This document shows positions 1-11,793 of a DNA stretch of 64,000 nucleotides, in pieces. Source of the DNA: an uncultured Pelagibacteraceae bacterium (lineage in GTDB: Bacteria; Pseudomonadota; Alphaproteobacteria; Pelagibacterales; Pelagibacteraceae); assembly GCA_902611145.1 (NCBI GenBank), contig CACLYO010000002.1, forward strand, positions 1 to 64,000, given 5' to 3'. A program made the position numbers and the translations under genes. The notes under the pieces were generated by a model. It was not told where the DNA came from and searched no databases. It saw only the letters and a list, made by a program, of their open reading frames with translations. The stretch's first letter is position 1, and the number at the start of each line of letters is the position of its first letter.

Positions 1-467
1 TAAAACTAAAACCTGATGGTATTTTTTTATCCAATGGTCCAGGAGACCCAGCTGCAACAGGAAAGTATGCAATAAAAATTATTCAAAATTTAATTAGATC
101 TAATATTCCAATATTTGGTATATGTCTTGGCCATCAATTATTGGCTTTAGCATTAAAAGCAAAAACAAAAAAAATGAAAATAGGACATAGAGGTGCAAAT
201 CATCCTGTTAAAAATTTAGTAAATGATAGAGTTGAAATAACCAGTCAAAATCATGGGTTTGAAGTAGTTAAAGAAAGCTTACCGAAAAATGTTGAAATGA
301 CTCACAAATCTTTATTTGATAATTCTGTAGAAGGAATAAAATTAAAAAATAAACCTGTTTTTTCTGTTCAATATCATCCAGAGTCAAATCCTGGCCCTCA
401 AGATAGTCATTATTTATTTAATCAATTTATTAACTTAGTAAAAAATGCCAAAAAGAAAAGATATTAA
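1..467 (+). CDS. carA: Carbamoyl-phosphate synthase small subunit, C-terminal part (5' end outside window)
   Basis: This is the glutaminase subunit of carbamoyl-phosphate synthase, which takes ammonia from glutamine for pyrimidine and arginine synthesis. The open frame runs from base 3, with no start in the window. It shows the class I amidotransferase nucleophile motif (GICLGHQ, near bases 118-138) and the His-Pro-Glu of the triad ([13 protein letters not shown], near 370-405), followed by the usual short C-terminus. Only the last third of the protein is present. The last 23 bases overlap the start of carB, so the two subunits are probably translationally coupled. The identity is secure from the motif pair and the neighbour. 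Confidence 0.95.
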   Translation, partial: KLKPDGIFLSNGPGDPAATGKYAIKIIQNLIRSNIPIFGICLGHQLLALALKAKTKKMKIGHRGANHPVKNLVNDRVEITSQNHGFEVVKESLPKNVEMTHKSLFDNSVEGIKLKNKPVFSVQYHPESNPGPQDSHYLFNQFINLVKNAKKKRY

Positions 468-3400
468 AAAAATTTTAGTTGTTGGGGCTGGACCTATAAT
501 AATTGGGCAAGCGTGTGAATTTGATTATTCTGGAACCCAAGCCTGTAAAGCACTAAAAGATGAAGGTTATAAAGTTATTTTAATTAATTCCAACCCTGCA
601 ACCATTATGACTGATCCAAACGTTGCAGATAAAACTTATATTGAACCTATTACTATAAAAATTTTAGAAAAAATTATTCAAAAAGAAAAACCTAATGCAA
701 TTCTTCCAACTATGGGAGGACAAACTGCCTTAAATTTAGCAATGGAAGCTGAAAAAAAAGGTATTTTAAAAAAATATAAAATAGAGCTTATTGGAGCAAA
801 TTCTAAAGCTATTTCAAACGCTGAAGATAGAAAAAAATTTAGAAAAAATATGCTGGATATTGGTTTAGATCTACCAAAATCAAAAGTTATTAACCGTTAT
901 AATGATGCAGTTAAAGTTTTAAGAAAGATTGGCTTACCTGCAATAATCAGACCTGCATTTACATTGGGAGGACTAGGCGGTGGTATTGCAAAGAATAAAA
1001 AAGATTTTCTTAAGATAGTTAAAAATGGTTTACACGAGTCTCCTGTTGGGCAAGTTCTAATAGAGGAATGTCTTGAAGGATGGAAAGAATTTGAAATGGA
1101 AGTTGTAAGAGACAAGAAAGATAACTGTATAATAGTTTGTTCAATAGAAAATGTAGATCCAATGGGAATTCACACGGGAGACTCTATTACCGTTGCACCC
1201 GCTTTAACTCTTACAGATAAAGAATATCAAGTTATGAGAAATGCATCTATTGCATGTTTAAGAAAAATTGGTGTTGAAACTGGAGGATCAAATGTTCAAT
1301 TTGCGATCAATCCTAAAAATGGCAGAATGGTTATAATTGAAATGAATCCAAGAGTTTCAAGATCATCAGCTTTAGCATCGAAAGCAACAGGATTTCCAAT
1401 CGCAAAAGTTGCTGCAAAATTAGCAGTTGGATACACTCTTGATGAACTAAAAAATGAAATAACTAAAACAACTCCTGCTTCATTTGAACCAACAATAGAT
1501 TATGTTGTAACTAAAATACCAAGATTTACTTTCGAAAAATTTTCTCAATCCCCTGCCATTTTGGGAACCTCAATGAAATCCGTTGGGGAAGCAATGGCAA
1601 TTGGAAGGAACTTTAAAGAATCTTTTCAAAAAGCACTATCATCTTTAGAAATTGGCTTTTCTGGATTAGATAGAATTTTTGATTTAAATAAAAAAGAAAT
1701 TGAAAAAAAACTAAAAATAAATATCCCAAATAAGCTGCTTTTAGTTGCAGAAGCTATAAGAAAAAAAATAAATTTAAAAAAAATACAAAAATTATCTGGA
1801 ATTGACCCATGGTTTTTAGAACAAATTAAAGAAATTATAGAAGCAGAAAATCAAATAAAGAAAAAAGGAATACCAAAAGAATTCAATGAATTTAATAGGT
1901 TAAAATCTATTGGTTTTTCAGATAAAAAAATTGCTCAACTTTCTAAAACTAATGAAAAAATTATTAGGTCAAGAAGAATAGCTCTAAATGTGTTTCCTGT
2001 TTATAAGAAAGTGGATACTTGTGCGGCTGAATTTAAATCATTTACTCCTTATATGTACTCCACATATCAAAGAAATTTTTCATTAAAAACTGAATGTGAA
2101 GCTAATCCTTCTTCAAGAAAAAAAATTATAATTCTAGGAGGTGGACCAAACAGAATAGGTCAAGGAATTGAGTTTGATTACTGTTGCTGTCAAGCTAGCT
2201 ATGCTTTGAAAGAAGCTAATTTTGAAACAATAATGATAAATTGTAACCCTGAAACTGTCTCAACTGATTATGATACAAGTGATAGATTATACTTTGAGCC
2301 ATTAATTGAAGAGTATGTTCATAACATAATATTAAAAGAAAAATCAAAGGGCAACTTGGTAGGAATAATTGCACAATTTGGAGGTCAAACTCCTATTAAA
2401 TTAGCAAAATTTCTTCATGAAAATTCATTACCAATAATAGGAACACAGTATTCTTCCATCGACCTAGCTGAAGATAGGGATAGATTTAGAAAACTTTTAA
2501 TTAAATTAAAATTAAAACAAGCAGAAAGCGGTATTGCAAAAACATACAATGAAGCAATTAAAATTGCCCAAAAAATTGGATTACCTTTAATGGTTAGACC
2601 ATCATATGTACTAGGAGGAAGAGCAATGGAAATAGTTTACGAAAAAAGCCAACTAAAAGATTTTGTCGAAGAAGCATTTAAAGCTGGAGAAAATAATCCT
2701 GTTTTAATTGATAAATTTATAAATAACGCAATGGAAGTTGATGTAGATGCTATATCGGATGGCAAAGAAGTTTTTGTTGCAGGTATAATGCAACACATAG
2801 AAGAAGCAGGTATACATTCGGGAGACTCTGCGTGCTGTCTTCCACCAGTTGCTATTAAAAAAGAATTAATTGAGGAAATTAAGAATCAAACTAAAAAATT
2901 AGCCTTGGCATTAAAAGTAAAAGGTTTCATGAATGTCCAGTTTGCAATAAAAAAAGATCAAATTTTTATTATTGAAGTTAATCCAAGAGCTAGCAGAACT
3001 GTACCATTTGTATCAAAAGCTAAAGGAATTCCATTAGCTAAGATTGCTTCAAGAGTAATGACTGGAGAAAAATTGTCCAAATTTAATTTAAAAAATAAAA
3101 ATAAAAAAATGTATGCAGTCAAAGAAGCTGTTTTTCCATTTAATAAATTTCCAAATGTAGATGTTTTACTTGGACCCGAAATGAAGTCTACAGGAGAAGT
3201 TATGGGAATAGATAAAGATTTTGGTCTTGCTTATGCGAAAAGCCAAATTGCTGCGTCCAATTCATTACCTACAAAAGGATTGGCATTTATTTCCTTAAAA
3301 AATAGTCATAAAGAGGAAGGAATAGGTTTAGCTAAACAATTATTAAAATTAAATTTTACTCTTTCTGCTACAGAAGGAACAGCAAATTTCATACGAAAAT

Positions 3401-3669
3401 ATGGGATGAAATGTAAAAAAATAAATAAAGTCAGTGGAGGCTCACCACATATTGTTGATGTATTGAATTCTAAAAAAATTGCTTTAGTAATTAATACAGG
3501 AGGTGGAAAAAGTGAGCACCGTCTTAGTGATGCAATCGCTTTAAGAAGGGGAACTTTAATAAACAAAGTGCCTTATTGTACAAATATGTCAACTGCTCAG
3601 GCTTGTTTAAAAGGAATAAAATCCTTAAAAACAAAAGCAATTACAGCAACTTCTCTTCAAGATATTTAA
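445..3669 (+). CDS. carB: Carbamoyl-phosphate synthase large subunit
   Basis: This is the ATP-dependent synthetase subunit that makes carbamoyl phosphate from bicarbonate, two ATP, and the ammonia channelled from CarA. At 1074 residues it has the usual family length. It shows the expected internal duplication: a first Rossmann/ATP-grasp half starting [19 protein letters not shown], a second starting [15 protein letters not shown] near residue 562, and a C-terminal MGS-like allosteric domain ([10 protein letters not shown] near residue 1016). The ATG overlaps carA by 23 bp. The stop codon directly abuts the stop of the oppositely oriented oxygenase-like gene, leaving no room for a dedicated terminator. 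Confidence 0.98.
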   Translation: MPKRKDIKKILVVGAGPIIIGQACEFDYSGTQACKALKDEGYKVILINSNPATIMTDPNVADKTYIEPITIKILEKIIQKEKPNAILPTMGGQTALNLAMEAEKKGILKKYKIELIGANSKAISNAEDRKKFRKNMLDIGLDLPKSKVINRYNDAVKVLRKIGLPAIIRPAFTLGGLGGGIAKNKKDFLKIVKNGLHESPVGQVLIEECLEGWKEFEMEVVRDKKDNCIIVCSIENVDPMGIHTGDSITVAPALTLTDKEYQVMRNASIACLRKIGVETGGSNVQFAINPKNGRMVIIEMNPRVSRSSALASKATGFPIAKVAAKLAVGYTLDELKNEITKTTPASFEPTIDYVVTKIPRFTFEKFSQSPAILGTSMKSVGEAMAIGRNFKESFQKALSSLEIGFSGLDRIFDLNKKEIEKKLKINIPNKLLLVAEAIRKKINLKKIQKLSGIDPWFLEQIKEIIEAENQIKKKGIPKEFNEFNRLKSIGFSDKKIAQLSKTNEKIIRSRRIALNVFPVYKKVDTCAAEFKSFTPYMYSTYQRNFSLKTECEANPSSRKKIIILGGGPNRIGQGIEFDYCCCQASYALKEANFETIMINCNPETVSTDYDTSDRLYFEPLIEEYVHNIILKEKSKGNLVGIIAQFGGQTPIKLAKFLHENSLPIIGTQYSSIDLAEDRDRFRKLLIKLKLKQAESGIAKTYNEAIKIAQKIGLPLMVRPSYVLGGRAMEIVYEKSQLKDFVEEAFKAGENNPVLIDKFINNAMEVDVDAISDGKEVFVAGIMQHIEEAGIHSGDSACCLPPVAIKKELIEEIKNQTKKLALALKVKGFMNVQFAIKKDQIFIIEVNPRASRTVPFVSKAKGIPLAKIASRVMTGEKLSKFNLKNKNKKMYAVKEAVFPFNKFPNVDVLLGPEMKSTGEVMGIDKDFGLAYAKSQIAASNSLPTKGLAFISLKNSHKEEGIGLAKQLLKLNFTLSATEGTANFIRKYGMKCKKINKVSGGSPHIVDVLNSKKIALVINTGGGKSEHRLSDAIALRRGTLINKVPYCTNMSTAQACLKGIKSLKTKAITATSLQDI

Positions 3670-4332
3670 TTATTCCACTTTCCAATCAGTTGGAAAAGTA
3701 ACATAGTTTACTTGTAAGCAGCGTCTTTCTTTAACTATTTCTTTTTTTTCCATGCCGTGCCAAGTATTAGGACCGCTAGAAAAAAAATATCCATAATTAT
3801 CTTTATAAGGAAGAGTTTTAATTTTTTTTAATTTACTATCATAAAAATCTGTTCCTAGATCTTCACTTTCATTTGTCTTATTAACGAATAGTAAGCATGA
3901 AATAAGCTTTTCTTTAATATCGCAGTGCGGCTTAAGCCAAAAGCCTTTCCTATCACATATTACTTCAACTCTAACATAAGAGTTTGATAAATCTTTTCCA
4001 ATTAAACTTGAAATTTTTTCGTAAGTTTTTTTATTTTGAAGTTCATTTATAAAATTTGTTAAATTTGGAAAATCATTTGAGTTTTCTCTTGTTATAAAAC
4101 ATCTAAATTTTAAAGCTTTTCCACCATCAGAAATCCCTTCTCTAAAATTACCTTCTCCGCCATCAATAGCTCTTGTTCCATCATAATTAAGATTATGTTC
4201 AGTCGGATTATCAATGTCAGCATTTATAATTTCAGCAATTTGCTCTTTAGTTAAAGGTTCATTTAATTCCCAATGCGTAAAAGGGCTTTCAAATTTTTTT
4301 GATTTTTTTTCTATTGAATTTAAAAATGACAT
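3670..4332 (-). CDS. 2-oxoglutarate/Fe(II)-dependent oxygenase-like protein
   Basis: This protein of 220 residues carries the facial triad of 2OG-Fe(II) dioxygenases. It has an HxD at H136/D138 (KPHCDIKEK), a distal His at H192 (GPNTWHGM), and an Arg at 203-204 (KERRCLQVNY) that could bind 2-oxoglutarate. The fold assignment is therefore good but the substrate is unknown; a prolyl-hydroxylase-like or small-molecule hydroxylase are both possible. There is no signal peptide or membrane segment. The start codon shares one base with the stop of the upstream ELM1-like gene (TAATG), so the two are probably translated together and may act in one process. The 3' end abuts the carB stop without overlap. 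Confidence 0.72.
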   Translation of the reverse strand: MSFLNSIEKKSKKFESPFTHWELNEPLTKEQIAEIINADIDNPTEHNLNYDGTRAIDGGEGNFREGISDGGKALKFRCFITRENSNDFPNLTNFINELQNKKTYEKISSLIGKDLSNSYVRVEVICDRKGFWLKPHCDIKEKLISCLLFVNKTNESEDLGTDFYDSKLKKIKTLPYKDNYGYFFSSGPNTWHGMEKKEIVKERRCLQVNYVTFPTDWKVE

Positions 4333-5270
4333 TACGATATATATTTTTTAATTTTTTCAGCTATTCTAGTAGTTTCATTTAAACTTTTATAAGACCAAAT
4401 TTCAAGTTTTTCATTTAAATTTTTCGTTATATTTAATTCACTAAACAAATCTCTAAATTTTTTAAACCTTTCATCTTTTCTTTTAGCAGGTATATCTGCA
4501 ATATAAATAGGTTTTCCAGTTAAAGCTGCTTCTGATATCATTGAAGTGGAGTCGCAGGTAACAACAATATATTTTGCCAAGGATAATCCAGAAAGATAGG
4601 CTTTTTTATCAACATTATTAATTACAAGATTTTCTAATCCTAAATGTTCATTTGCCAAGTTAATAGTTTTTTTAGGTGTTCGCATAGAAGGAATTACAAT
4701 CGCTTGCAAATTATTCTTATTCAAAATTTTTTTAATTATGCCAAAAATATTTATTAAATTTTGATCTTCATAATCATAGTATTTATTTGGCCCACCTAAA
4801 ACTAATAATATATATTCATGATTTTTCTTTAACTTGTCTGCTAGATAATTATGATTATTTTTAATTTCATCTAAAGTTAAATAATGTATTGCGCCTTTTG
4901 AGGTTATAACATTTTTTCCTATTAAATTGTCATGTTCTGGAGCAATTACTAAGTCAAAATTACCTAGAGAAACCTTTGGATCTTGAATATGAATGTTAAA
5001 AATTTTTTTTTTCGAACTTTTCTTTAGGTATATTGAAGGAATTACGCTTTTTCTTCCGCAAGAAATAATTATATCAAAATCCAAAGTATCAATTTTTTTA
5101 AAAACTAACTTTGAAACAGGAGTTAAATTTGGAGGAATTAATTTCCAAAAACTATTTAGTTCAACTTTTTGGTGTATAAATTCAATGTCTAACGCTTTAG
5201 CTAAACCTTCAACTTGGCTTATCATGCCATGCATTCCTTCAGTCAGTAATAACCCTTTTAATTTGCTCAT
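4332..5270 (-). CDS. ELM1/DUF1022-family putative glycosyltransferase
   Basis: The 312-residue protein resembles the ELM1 (DUF1022) family, which is named after a plant mitochondrial fission factor and is common in alphaproteobacteria, where its molecular role is not settled. The sequence has a two-lobe GT-B-like look: an N-terminal lobe with IIISCGRKSVIPSIYLK, a mid segment LVLGGPNKYYDYE, and a C-terminal lobe with VTCDSTSMISEAALTGKPIY, which resembles nucleotide-sugar binding loops. No signal peptide or TM segment is visible. It is the first gene of a two-gene unit with the downstream 2OG oxygenase-like gene and diverges from trxB across only 21 bp. Activity and substrate are not deducible from the sequence. 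Confidence 0.72.
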   Translation of the reverse strand: MSKLKGLLLTEGMHGMISQVEGLAKALDIEFIHQKVELNSFWKLIPPNLTPVSKLVFKKIDTLDFDIIISCGRKSVIPSIYLKKSSKKKIFNIHIQDPKVSLGNFDLVIAPEHDNLIGKNVITSKGAIHYLTLDEIKNNHNYLADKLKKNHEYILLVLGGPNKYYDYEDQNLINIFGIIKKILNKNNLQAIVIPSMRTPKKTINLANEHLGLENLVINNVDKKAYLSGLSLAKYIVVTCDSTSMISEAALTGKPIYIADIPAKRKDERFKKFRDLFSELNITKNLNEKLEIWSYKSLNETTRIAEKIKKYIS

Positions 5271-5291
5271 TAATTACTATATAGCTTTGAT

Positions 5292-6236
5292 ATGAATCAG
5301 AATCCATCTAAACACACAAAAGTGTTAATAATTGGATCTGGGCCTGCCGGATACACCGCTGCAGTTTATGCTGCAAGAGCGATGCTTAAACCTATAATGA
5401 TTTCTGGTATGGAACCAGGAGGACAATTAACAACTACTACTGATGTAGAAAATTATCCTGGATTTGCAAAAGTAATTCAAGGTCCTTGGTTAATGGAAGA
5501 AATGCGAGACCAAGCTAAAGCTGTTGGAACTGAGATAATTGAGGATCATGTTTCATCTGTAAATTTAAAATCTAAACCATTTGAAGCTATTGCGGAAAGC
5601 GGCCAAAAATATACGGCAGACTCAATTATTATTTCAACTGGGGCTCAAGCAAGATGGTTAAATATTGAATCTGAACAGAAATATAGAGGATTTGGAGTAT
5701 CTGCGTGCGCAACATGTGATGGTTTTTTCTTTAAAGAAAAAACAGTTGCAGTTGTCGGCGGTGGGAATGCTGCAGTAGAAGAGGCTATGTTTCTTACAAA
5801 ATTTGCATCAAAAGTAAAATTAATTCATAGAAGAAATTCTTTAAGAGCTGAAAAAATGCTTCAAGCCAAATTAATGGCTAACAAAAAAATTGAAATTATT
5901 TGGGATAGTGTTGTTGAAGAAGTCATCGGAGATAACGAACCAAAAAATGTTAAAGGATTAAAAATCAAAAATGTAAAAACAAATAAAATTGAAGAGTTAA
6001 AAATTGATGGTCTTTTTATTGCTATCGGTCATGATCCAGCAACCCAACTATTTAAAAATCAATTAGATATGGACAAAGAAGGGTATTTAACAACAAAACC
6101 AGACTCTACAGAAACTAATATACCTGGTGTTTTTGCTGCAGGAGATGTTAAAGATAAGATATTTAGACAAGCTGTAACAGCTGCAGGAATGGGGTGTATG
6201 GCTGCGCTTGAAGCTGAAAAATTTTTATCTCATTAG
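5292..6236 (+). CDS. trxB: Thioredoxin reductase (NADPH)
   Basis: This cytosolic flavoenzyme reduces thioredoxin with NADPH. The 314-residue length is normal for the low-molecular-weight bacterial type. The N-terminal FAD motif is IIGSGPAGYTAAVYAAR, and the redox-active disulfide is CATC at C139/C142. The NADPH-binding part contains VVGGGNAAVEEA followed by the HRR motif that selects NADPH, and the C-terminal FAD motif is GVFAAGDV. It diverges from the ELM1-like gene across a 21-bp gap, so any promoter must partly lie in the neighbouring coding sequence. Confidence 0.96.
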   Translation: MNQNPSKHTKVLIIGSGPAGYTAAVYAARAMLKPIMISGMEPGGQLTTTTDVENYPGFAKVIQGPWLMEEMRDQAKAVGTEIIEDHVSSVNLKSKPFEAIAESGQKYTADSIIISTGAQARWLNIESEQKYRGFGVSACATCDGFFFKEKTVAVVGGGNAAVEEAMFLTKFASKVKLIHRRNSLRAEKMLQAKLMANKKIEIIWDSVVEEVIGDNEPKNVKGLKIKNVKTNKIEELKIDGLFIAIGHDPATQLFKNQLDMDKEGYLTTKPDSTETNIPGVFAAGDVKDKIFRQAVTAAGMGCMAALEAEKFLSH

Positions 6237-6304
6237 CAAAACATGCATAGCAGAAATCCAATATTAACCATTGCTAATATAACTGTAATATTAAATAATA
6301 AATT

Positions 6305-7327
6305 ATGAGTGATAAAGTCTTATTAACTGGTATCAGTGGATGGATTGCAAAGCATACTGCGATAGAATTATTGAATTCTGGTTATGAAGTTTTAGGAACA
6401 GTTAGAAATAAAAATTTAATTGAACAAACCAAAGAAACTATAAGCAAATACACTTCTACAGATAAATTGTCATTCGTTGAATTAGATCTTTTAAAAGATG
6501 ATGGATGGAATGAAGCAGCAAAAGGATTCAAATATATAATGCACGTTGCTTATCCTTTTCCTATGAAAGTTTCAAATAATAGAGATAGTTTATTGCCAGT
6601 TGCTGTAGATGGAACTTTAAGAGTTTTAAATGCTGGTTTGAATGCTGATGTAGAGCAAATAATTATAACTTCCTCTATCGTAGCAATGTTTAGAAAACCT
6701 AATAGAAGTAATCCTTACACATTTGGAGAAAATGATTGGACAGATGTTAATTGGGTTGAGGGTGTGAGTGATTACTTTTTATCGAAAACAAAAGCTGAAA
6801 GAGCTGCTTGGGATTTTATGGAAAGCAAAGGATTAAAAAATAAATTAACAGCAATTAATCCTGGTGGGGTATTTGGTGATGCATTGGATAAAAAAGGTGG
6901 TACATCAATCGAATACGTAAGACAATTTATGAAGGGTAAATTTCCAGGAGCACCTAAATTTGCAGTTTTAATTTCTGATGTAAAAGATATAGCAAAAGCA
7001 CATGTTGCCTGCATTGGAAATAATAAAGTTGGCGGAAGAAGATTAATTGTTGGTAAAGAAGTAAAAAAACTAGTTGAATTATCTCAATTGATGGCTGAAG
7101 CGATGCCTGAGTATGCAAAAAAACTTCCCAAAAAAGAACTGCCAAATTTTATGGTTAAATTAATAAGTTATTTAGACTCAAGTGCTAAAACAATGATACC
7201 TGACCTTGGAATTATAATGCAAACTGACACAACATATGCTGAAGAATTATTAGGTTTTAAATTTAAACCTGCAAAAGGTTGCATATATGAAAATGCTAAA
7301 TCAGTAGTTAGATTAGGATTAGTTTAG
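6305..7327 (+). CDS. NAD(P)-dependent extended-SDR reductase (dihydroflavonol-reductase-like)
   Basis: This is a 340-residue extended short-chain dehydrogenase. The nucleotide-binding motif near the N-terminus is TGISGWIAKH, a TGxxGxxA-type signature. The catalytic Tyr/Lys pair sits in DYFLSKTKAE, preceded by the SSIVA segment carrying the catalytic Ser. The overall shape resembles dihydroflavonol 4-reductase and 3-beta-HSD-like enzymes, whose bacterial members act on varied aldehydes and ketones. The substrate is unknown. The TAG stop shares its last base with the GTG start of the next gene, which suggests coupling. The 68-bp gap before this gene, after trxB, contains no convincing hairpin. 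Confidence 0.75.
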   Translation: MSDKVLLTGISGWIAKHTAIELLNSGYEVLGTVRNKNLIEQTKETISKYTSTDKLSFVELDLLKDDGWNEAAKGFKYIMHVAYPFPMKVSNNRDSLLPVAVDGTLRVLNAGLNADVEQIIITSSIVAMFRKPNRSNPYTFGENDWTDVNWVEGVSDYFLSKTKAERAAWDFMESKGLKNKLTAINPGGVFGDALDKKGGTSIEYVRQFMKGKFPGAPKFAVLISDVKDIAKAHVACIGNNKVGGRRLIVGKEVKKLVELSQLMAEAMPEYAKKLPKKELPNFMVKLISYLDSSAKTMIPDLGIIMQTDTTYAEELLGFKFKPAKGCIYENAKSVVRLGLV

Positions 7328-7653
7328 TGTGTCCAATATGTTGGATTAGTGGATTTATTGCAGCATTATTTGGCGGATCCCTTATTGCGGTTGTTAACCA
7401 TCCAATATCTTGGATCCTAAGTATATTTTTGATCTCTTACGCTGCCTATAAATTTTATGAAGCTAAAAGAAAAGGAAAGCAAATGAATCAAGATACAAAA
7501 GCTAGAAATAAAAAAACAATATTTAGATTTGTACAAGGTGTATTTGTTGGCTCAATCGTTACTGTAATTGTTTTTTATGGATTAACTTATAAAGAACATC
7601 AAAGAATGCATGATTTGTTAGAAAAACATGGAATAGAAAAGCACGAACACTAA
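7327..7653 (+). CDS. Small membrane protein with N-terminal CPIC motif, unknown function
   Basis: I do not recognise this 108-residue protein. It starts with GTG and overlaps the preceding reductase stop by one base. It begins MCPICW, a Cys-x-x-Cys pair that could bind a metal or be redox active. Two hydrophobic helices follow (about residues 7-24 and 28-41), then a basic linker, then a third helix around residues 68-88. The C-terminus is short and charged, containing several His residues (EHQRMHDLLEKHGIEKHEH). The overlap suggests co-expression with the upstream SDR enzyme. It ends 6 bp before the convergent aminotransferase gene. Confidence 0.6.
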   Translation: MCPICWISGFIAALFGGSLIAVVNHPISWILSIFLISYAAYKFYEAKRKGKQMNQDTKARNKKTIFRFVQGVFVGSIVTVIVFYGLTYKEHQRMHDLLEKHGIEKHEH

Positions 7654-7659
7654 ATTATA

Positions 7660-8865
<1,206 letters not shown>

Positions 8866-8884
8866 TTATTACTTTGTTTAATAT

Positions 8885-11056
8885 ATGCAAAACACTTATC
8901 AAGATTTAATTACTGATATACAAAGCAAAAACCCTGAAATTAGCGGAAAACTTGAAGGTGGTAAAAAGTTTAAAATTAAATCTGATTTTAAACCAGCTGG
9001 CGATCAACCGGAAGCAATAAAGAAGTTAGTTCAAAGTGCAAAAAAAGGTAACTTTAGTCAAGTCCTACTAGGTGTTACCGGTTCTGGAAAAACTTTTACT
9101 ATGGCAAAAGTTATTGAACAAACCAACAGACCTGCTTTAATTTTAGCACCTAATAAAACACTGGCTGCCCAACTTTATGGAGAGATGAAATCTTTCTTTC
9201 CAGATAATGCTGTAGAATATTTTGTTTCATATTATGACTATTATACACCTGAAGCTTATGTCCCAAGATCAGATACATACATCGAAAAGGAAGCTTCGAT
9301 CAACGAACAAATAGATAGAATGAGACACTCTGCTACTAGATCTCTTCTTGAAAGAGATGATGTTTTAATTGTTGCAAGTGTATCTTGTATCTATGGCTTA
9401 GGTTCCGTTGAGGCTTATAGTAAAATGACATTAACTCTACAAAAAAATTATCAATATAATAGAGAACAAATAATAAAATCACTTGTAAATTTGCAATACA
9501 AAAGAAATGACCAAAATTTTTATAGAGGAACCTTTAGGGCTAGAGGAGAATATTTAGAAATTTTTCCTTCTCACTTAGAAGATAGAGCTTGGAGATTAAG
9601 TTTGTTTGGAGATAAATTGGAAAATATTGAAGAATTTGATCCATTAACTGGAGATCAAGTAAAAGAATTAAATTTAATAAAAATATATGCAAATAGTCAC
9701 TACATCACACCAAAACCAACTATAGAACAAGCAATAATAAATATTAAAAAAGAACTAGAAGTAACTTTAAAAAAACATAAAGCTGAAAATAAATTATTAG
9801 AAGCTCAAAGATTGGAAGAAAGAACAAAATTTGATTTAGAGATGATTGAGGCAACAGGTTCTTGTGCTGGGATTGAAAACTACTCAAGATTTTTATCTGG
9901 CAGAAAACCTGGCGAGCCACCGCCTACTTTATTTGAATATTTTCCTGACAATACTTTAATATTTGTTGACGAGTCTCATGTTACTGTTCCTCAACTTAAT
10001 GGTATGTTTAAAGGTGATAGATCAAGAAAAAGTACTCTAGCTGAATATGGATTTAGACTTCCTTCATGTATGGATAATCGTCCTCTTAAATTTGAAGAAT
10101 GGAATTTAATGAGAACTCAAACTATATTTGTATCCGCAACACCCGGCCCATGGGAACTGGGACAAACAAAAGGAAAATTTATAGATCAAGTCATAAGGCC
10201 AACAGGATTAATTGATCCACCAGTTGAAATAAAGCCTGCAAAAAATCAAGTTGATGACTTAATGCACGAGTGTAAAAAAACTGTAGAAAAAAATTATAGA
10301 GTATTAGTTACAACTTTAACAAAAAGAATGGCTGAAGATTTAACAGAGTATTTACATGAAAATGGAATTAAAGTTAGGTATCTTCATTCTGACATAGATA
10401 CTCTCGAAAGAATTGAAATCATGAGAGACTTGAGACTCGGTGTCTTTGATGTGCTAGTTGGAATCAATCTTTTGAGAGAAGGATTAGATATACCCGAATG
10501 TGCTCTAGTTGGAATTTTAGATGCTGACAAAGAAGGTTTTTTAAGATCTGAAACTTCGCTAATACAAACAATTGGAAGAGCTGCAAGAAATTTAGATGGC
10601 AAAGTTATATTGTATGCCGATAAAGAAACAAAAAGTATAAAAAAAGCGATTGAAGAAACAAACAGAAGGAGATCAATACAGTTAGATTATAATAAAAAAA
10701 ATAAGATAAGCGCTACAACGGTTAAAAAAGAAATTAGTGATATACTGGAAAGTGTTTATGAAAAGGACTATGTAAAAATTGGAACAGGTGAAAATATTGG
10801 AGGAAATCTTAAAAAACACTTAAAAGCTCTGAATAAAAAAATGAAAGAAGCTGCAACAAACCTGGAGTTTGAAGAAGCAGCAAAAATTAGAGATGAAATA
10901 AGAAAACTTGAAAGTACTGAACTAGAGATTACACTAAACCCAAAAGTAAAACGATACAGTTTAAAAAATAAAAAGTACCCAGAAGGAAGATCCAAAATGG
11001 GAATGCCAGGAACAAGGGCTCAAAAAGGTAAAAAAAAGTGGAAGCAAATAAAATAA
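8885..11056 (+). CDS. uvrB: Excinuclease ABC subunit B
   Basis: UvrB is the DNA-damage-verifying helicase-like subunit of nucleotide excision repair. The 723 residues include Walker A at 63-70 (GVTGSGKT) and the beta-hairpin region ([20 protein letters not shown]). The helicase motifs DESH and [14 protein letters not shown] and the final arginine-finger region QTIGRAARN are present. The C-terminal UVR coiled coil ([16 protein letters not shown]) is the UvrC contact. A basic tail of about 45 residues follows, as in other alphaproteobacteria. The gene starts a tight run with folM-like, folB and uvrC, so both repair subunits share a transcription unit with folate genes. Its end overlaps the next gene by 19 bp. 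Confidence 0.98.
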   Translation: MQNTYQDLITDIQSKNPEISGKLEGGKKFKIKSDFKPAGDQPEAIKKLVQSAKKGNFSQVLLGVTGSGKTFTMAKVIEQTNRPALILAPNKTLAAQLYGEMKSFFPDNAVEYFVSYYDYYTPEAYVPRSDTYIEKEASINEQIDRMRHSATRSLLERDDVLIVASVSCIYGLGSVEAYSKMTLTLQKNYQYNREQIIKSLVNLQYKRNDQNFYRGTFRARGEYLEIFPSHLEDRAWRLSLFGDKLENIEEFDPLTGDQVKELNLIKIYANSHYITPKPTIEQAIINIKKELEVTLKKHKAENKLLEAQRLEERTKFDLEMIEATGSCAGIENYSRFLSGRKPGEPPPTLFEYFPDNTLIFVDESHVTVPQLNGMFKGDRSRKSTLAEYGFRLPSCMDNRPLKFEEWNLMRTQTIFVSATPGPWELGQTKGKFIDQVIRPTGLIDPPVEIKPAKNQVDDLMHECKKTVEKNYRVLVTTLTKRMAEDLTEYLHENGIKVRYLHSDIDTLERIEIMRDLRLGVFDVLVGINLLREGLDIPECALVGILDADKEGFLRSETSLIQTIGRAARNLDGKVILYADKETKSIKKAIEETNRRRSIQLDYNKKNKISATTVKKEISDILESVYEKDYVKIGTGENIGGNLKKHLKALNKKMKEAATNLEFEEAAKIRDEIRKLESTELEITLNPKVKRYSLKNKKYPEGRSKMGMPGTRAQKGKKKWKQIK

Positions 11057-11793
11057 TTATAACTGGAGGTGCGACAAGAATCGGATCTGCGATAGCAAAA
11101 AGTCTTTCTGGCCCAGGTGTAGAAATAGTTATTCATTTTAATAAATCAAAAATTGATGCTGAAAAATTAAAAAAAGATTTGATCATAAAGCAAACAAAAG
11201 TTTATTTAGTTAAGGGTGACTTAAGTAAAGAAACTGATGTAAAAAAAATAGTAAAATTTGCTAAATCTAAATTAAAATATTTTGATTGTTTAATTAATAA
11301 TGCCTCATTATTTGAAAATGATAAACTTGAAAATTTTACAACAGATAGCTGGGAACATCATTTAAGAGTCAATTTAAGAGCCCCTGCTCTTCTATCTAAA
11401 GAATTTTCAAAAAATACTAGAGGAAAAAATAACAATATTATTAATATAATAGACCAAAGAGTATTTAAACTAACCCCATATTTCTTCTCCTATACAATTA
11501 GTAAAACTGGTCTTTATACTTTAACTAAAACTAGCGCTATGAGTCTGGCACCAAATATAAGAGTCAATGGTATAGCACCTGGGCCTACTTTAAAAAATAA
11601 AAGGCAAAGCAAAAAACACTTTAGAAAACAATACATGGCTACCCCACTTAAAAGACAAGTAGATGTTGAACAAATATGCAATGCAGTTGACTTTTTTATT
11701 AGAAATAGATCTATTACTGGACAGGTTATTTCTGTTGATAGCGGACAAAGTTTAAATTGGCAAACTCCAGATATAATGGGGGGAAAAGAATGA
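11038..11793 (+). CDS. folM: FolM-like pteridine reductase (short-chain dehydrogenase)
   Basis: This SDR of 251 residues has two hallmarks of pteridine reductases (FolM/PTR1). The cofactor motif TGGATRIG at 9-16 fits TGxxxRxG, with Arg in place of the usual Gly. An Asp (D139 in NIIDQR) sits where ordinary SDRs have the catalytic Ser, ahead of Y152/K156 (SYTISK). Such enzymes reduce dihydrofolate or dihydromonapterin with NADPH. Adjacency to folB supports a role in folate or pterin metabolism. The start is GTG at 11038, inside the uvrB end; this overlap leaves little alternative because the Rossmann strand begins at residue 5. Assignment to FolM rather than another pterin SDR is inferred. Confidence 0.72.
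   Translation: MEANKIIITGGATRIGSAIAKSLSGPGVEIVIHFNKSKIDAEKLKKDLIIKQTKVYLVKGDLSKETDVKKIVKFAKSKLKYFDCLINNASLFENDKLENFTTDSWEHHLRVNLRAPALLSKEFSKNTRGKNNNIINIIDQRVFKLTPYFFSYTISKTGLYTLTKTSAMSLAPNIRVNGIAPGPTLKNKRQSKKHFRKQYMATPLKRQVDVEQICNAVDFFIRNRSITGQVISVDSGQSLNWQTPDIMGGKE

Noticed and set aside
897..1115. Open frame on the minus strand inside carB
   Set aside because: It lies wholly inside a secure gene in antisense and has no family resemblance; similar shadow frames occur inside nearly every gene here.
6237..6304. Possible hairpin or small RNA between trxB and the SDR gene
   Set aside because: AATATTA-type repeats are short, A/T only, and no stable stem with a T run is formed.
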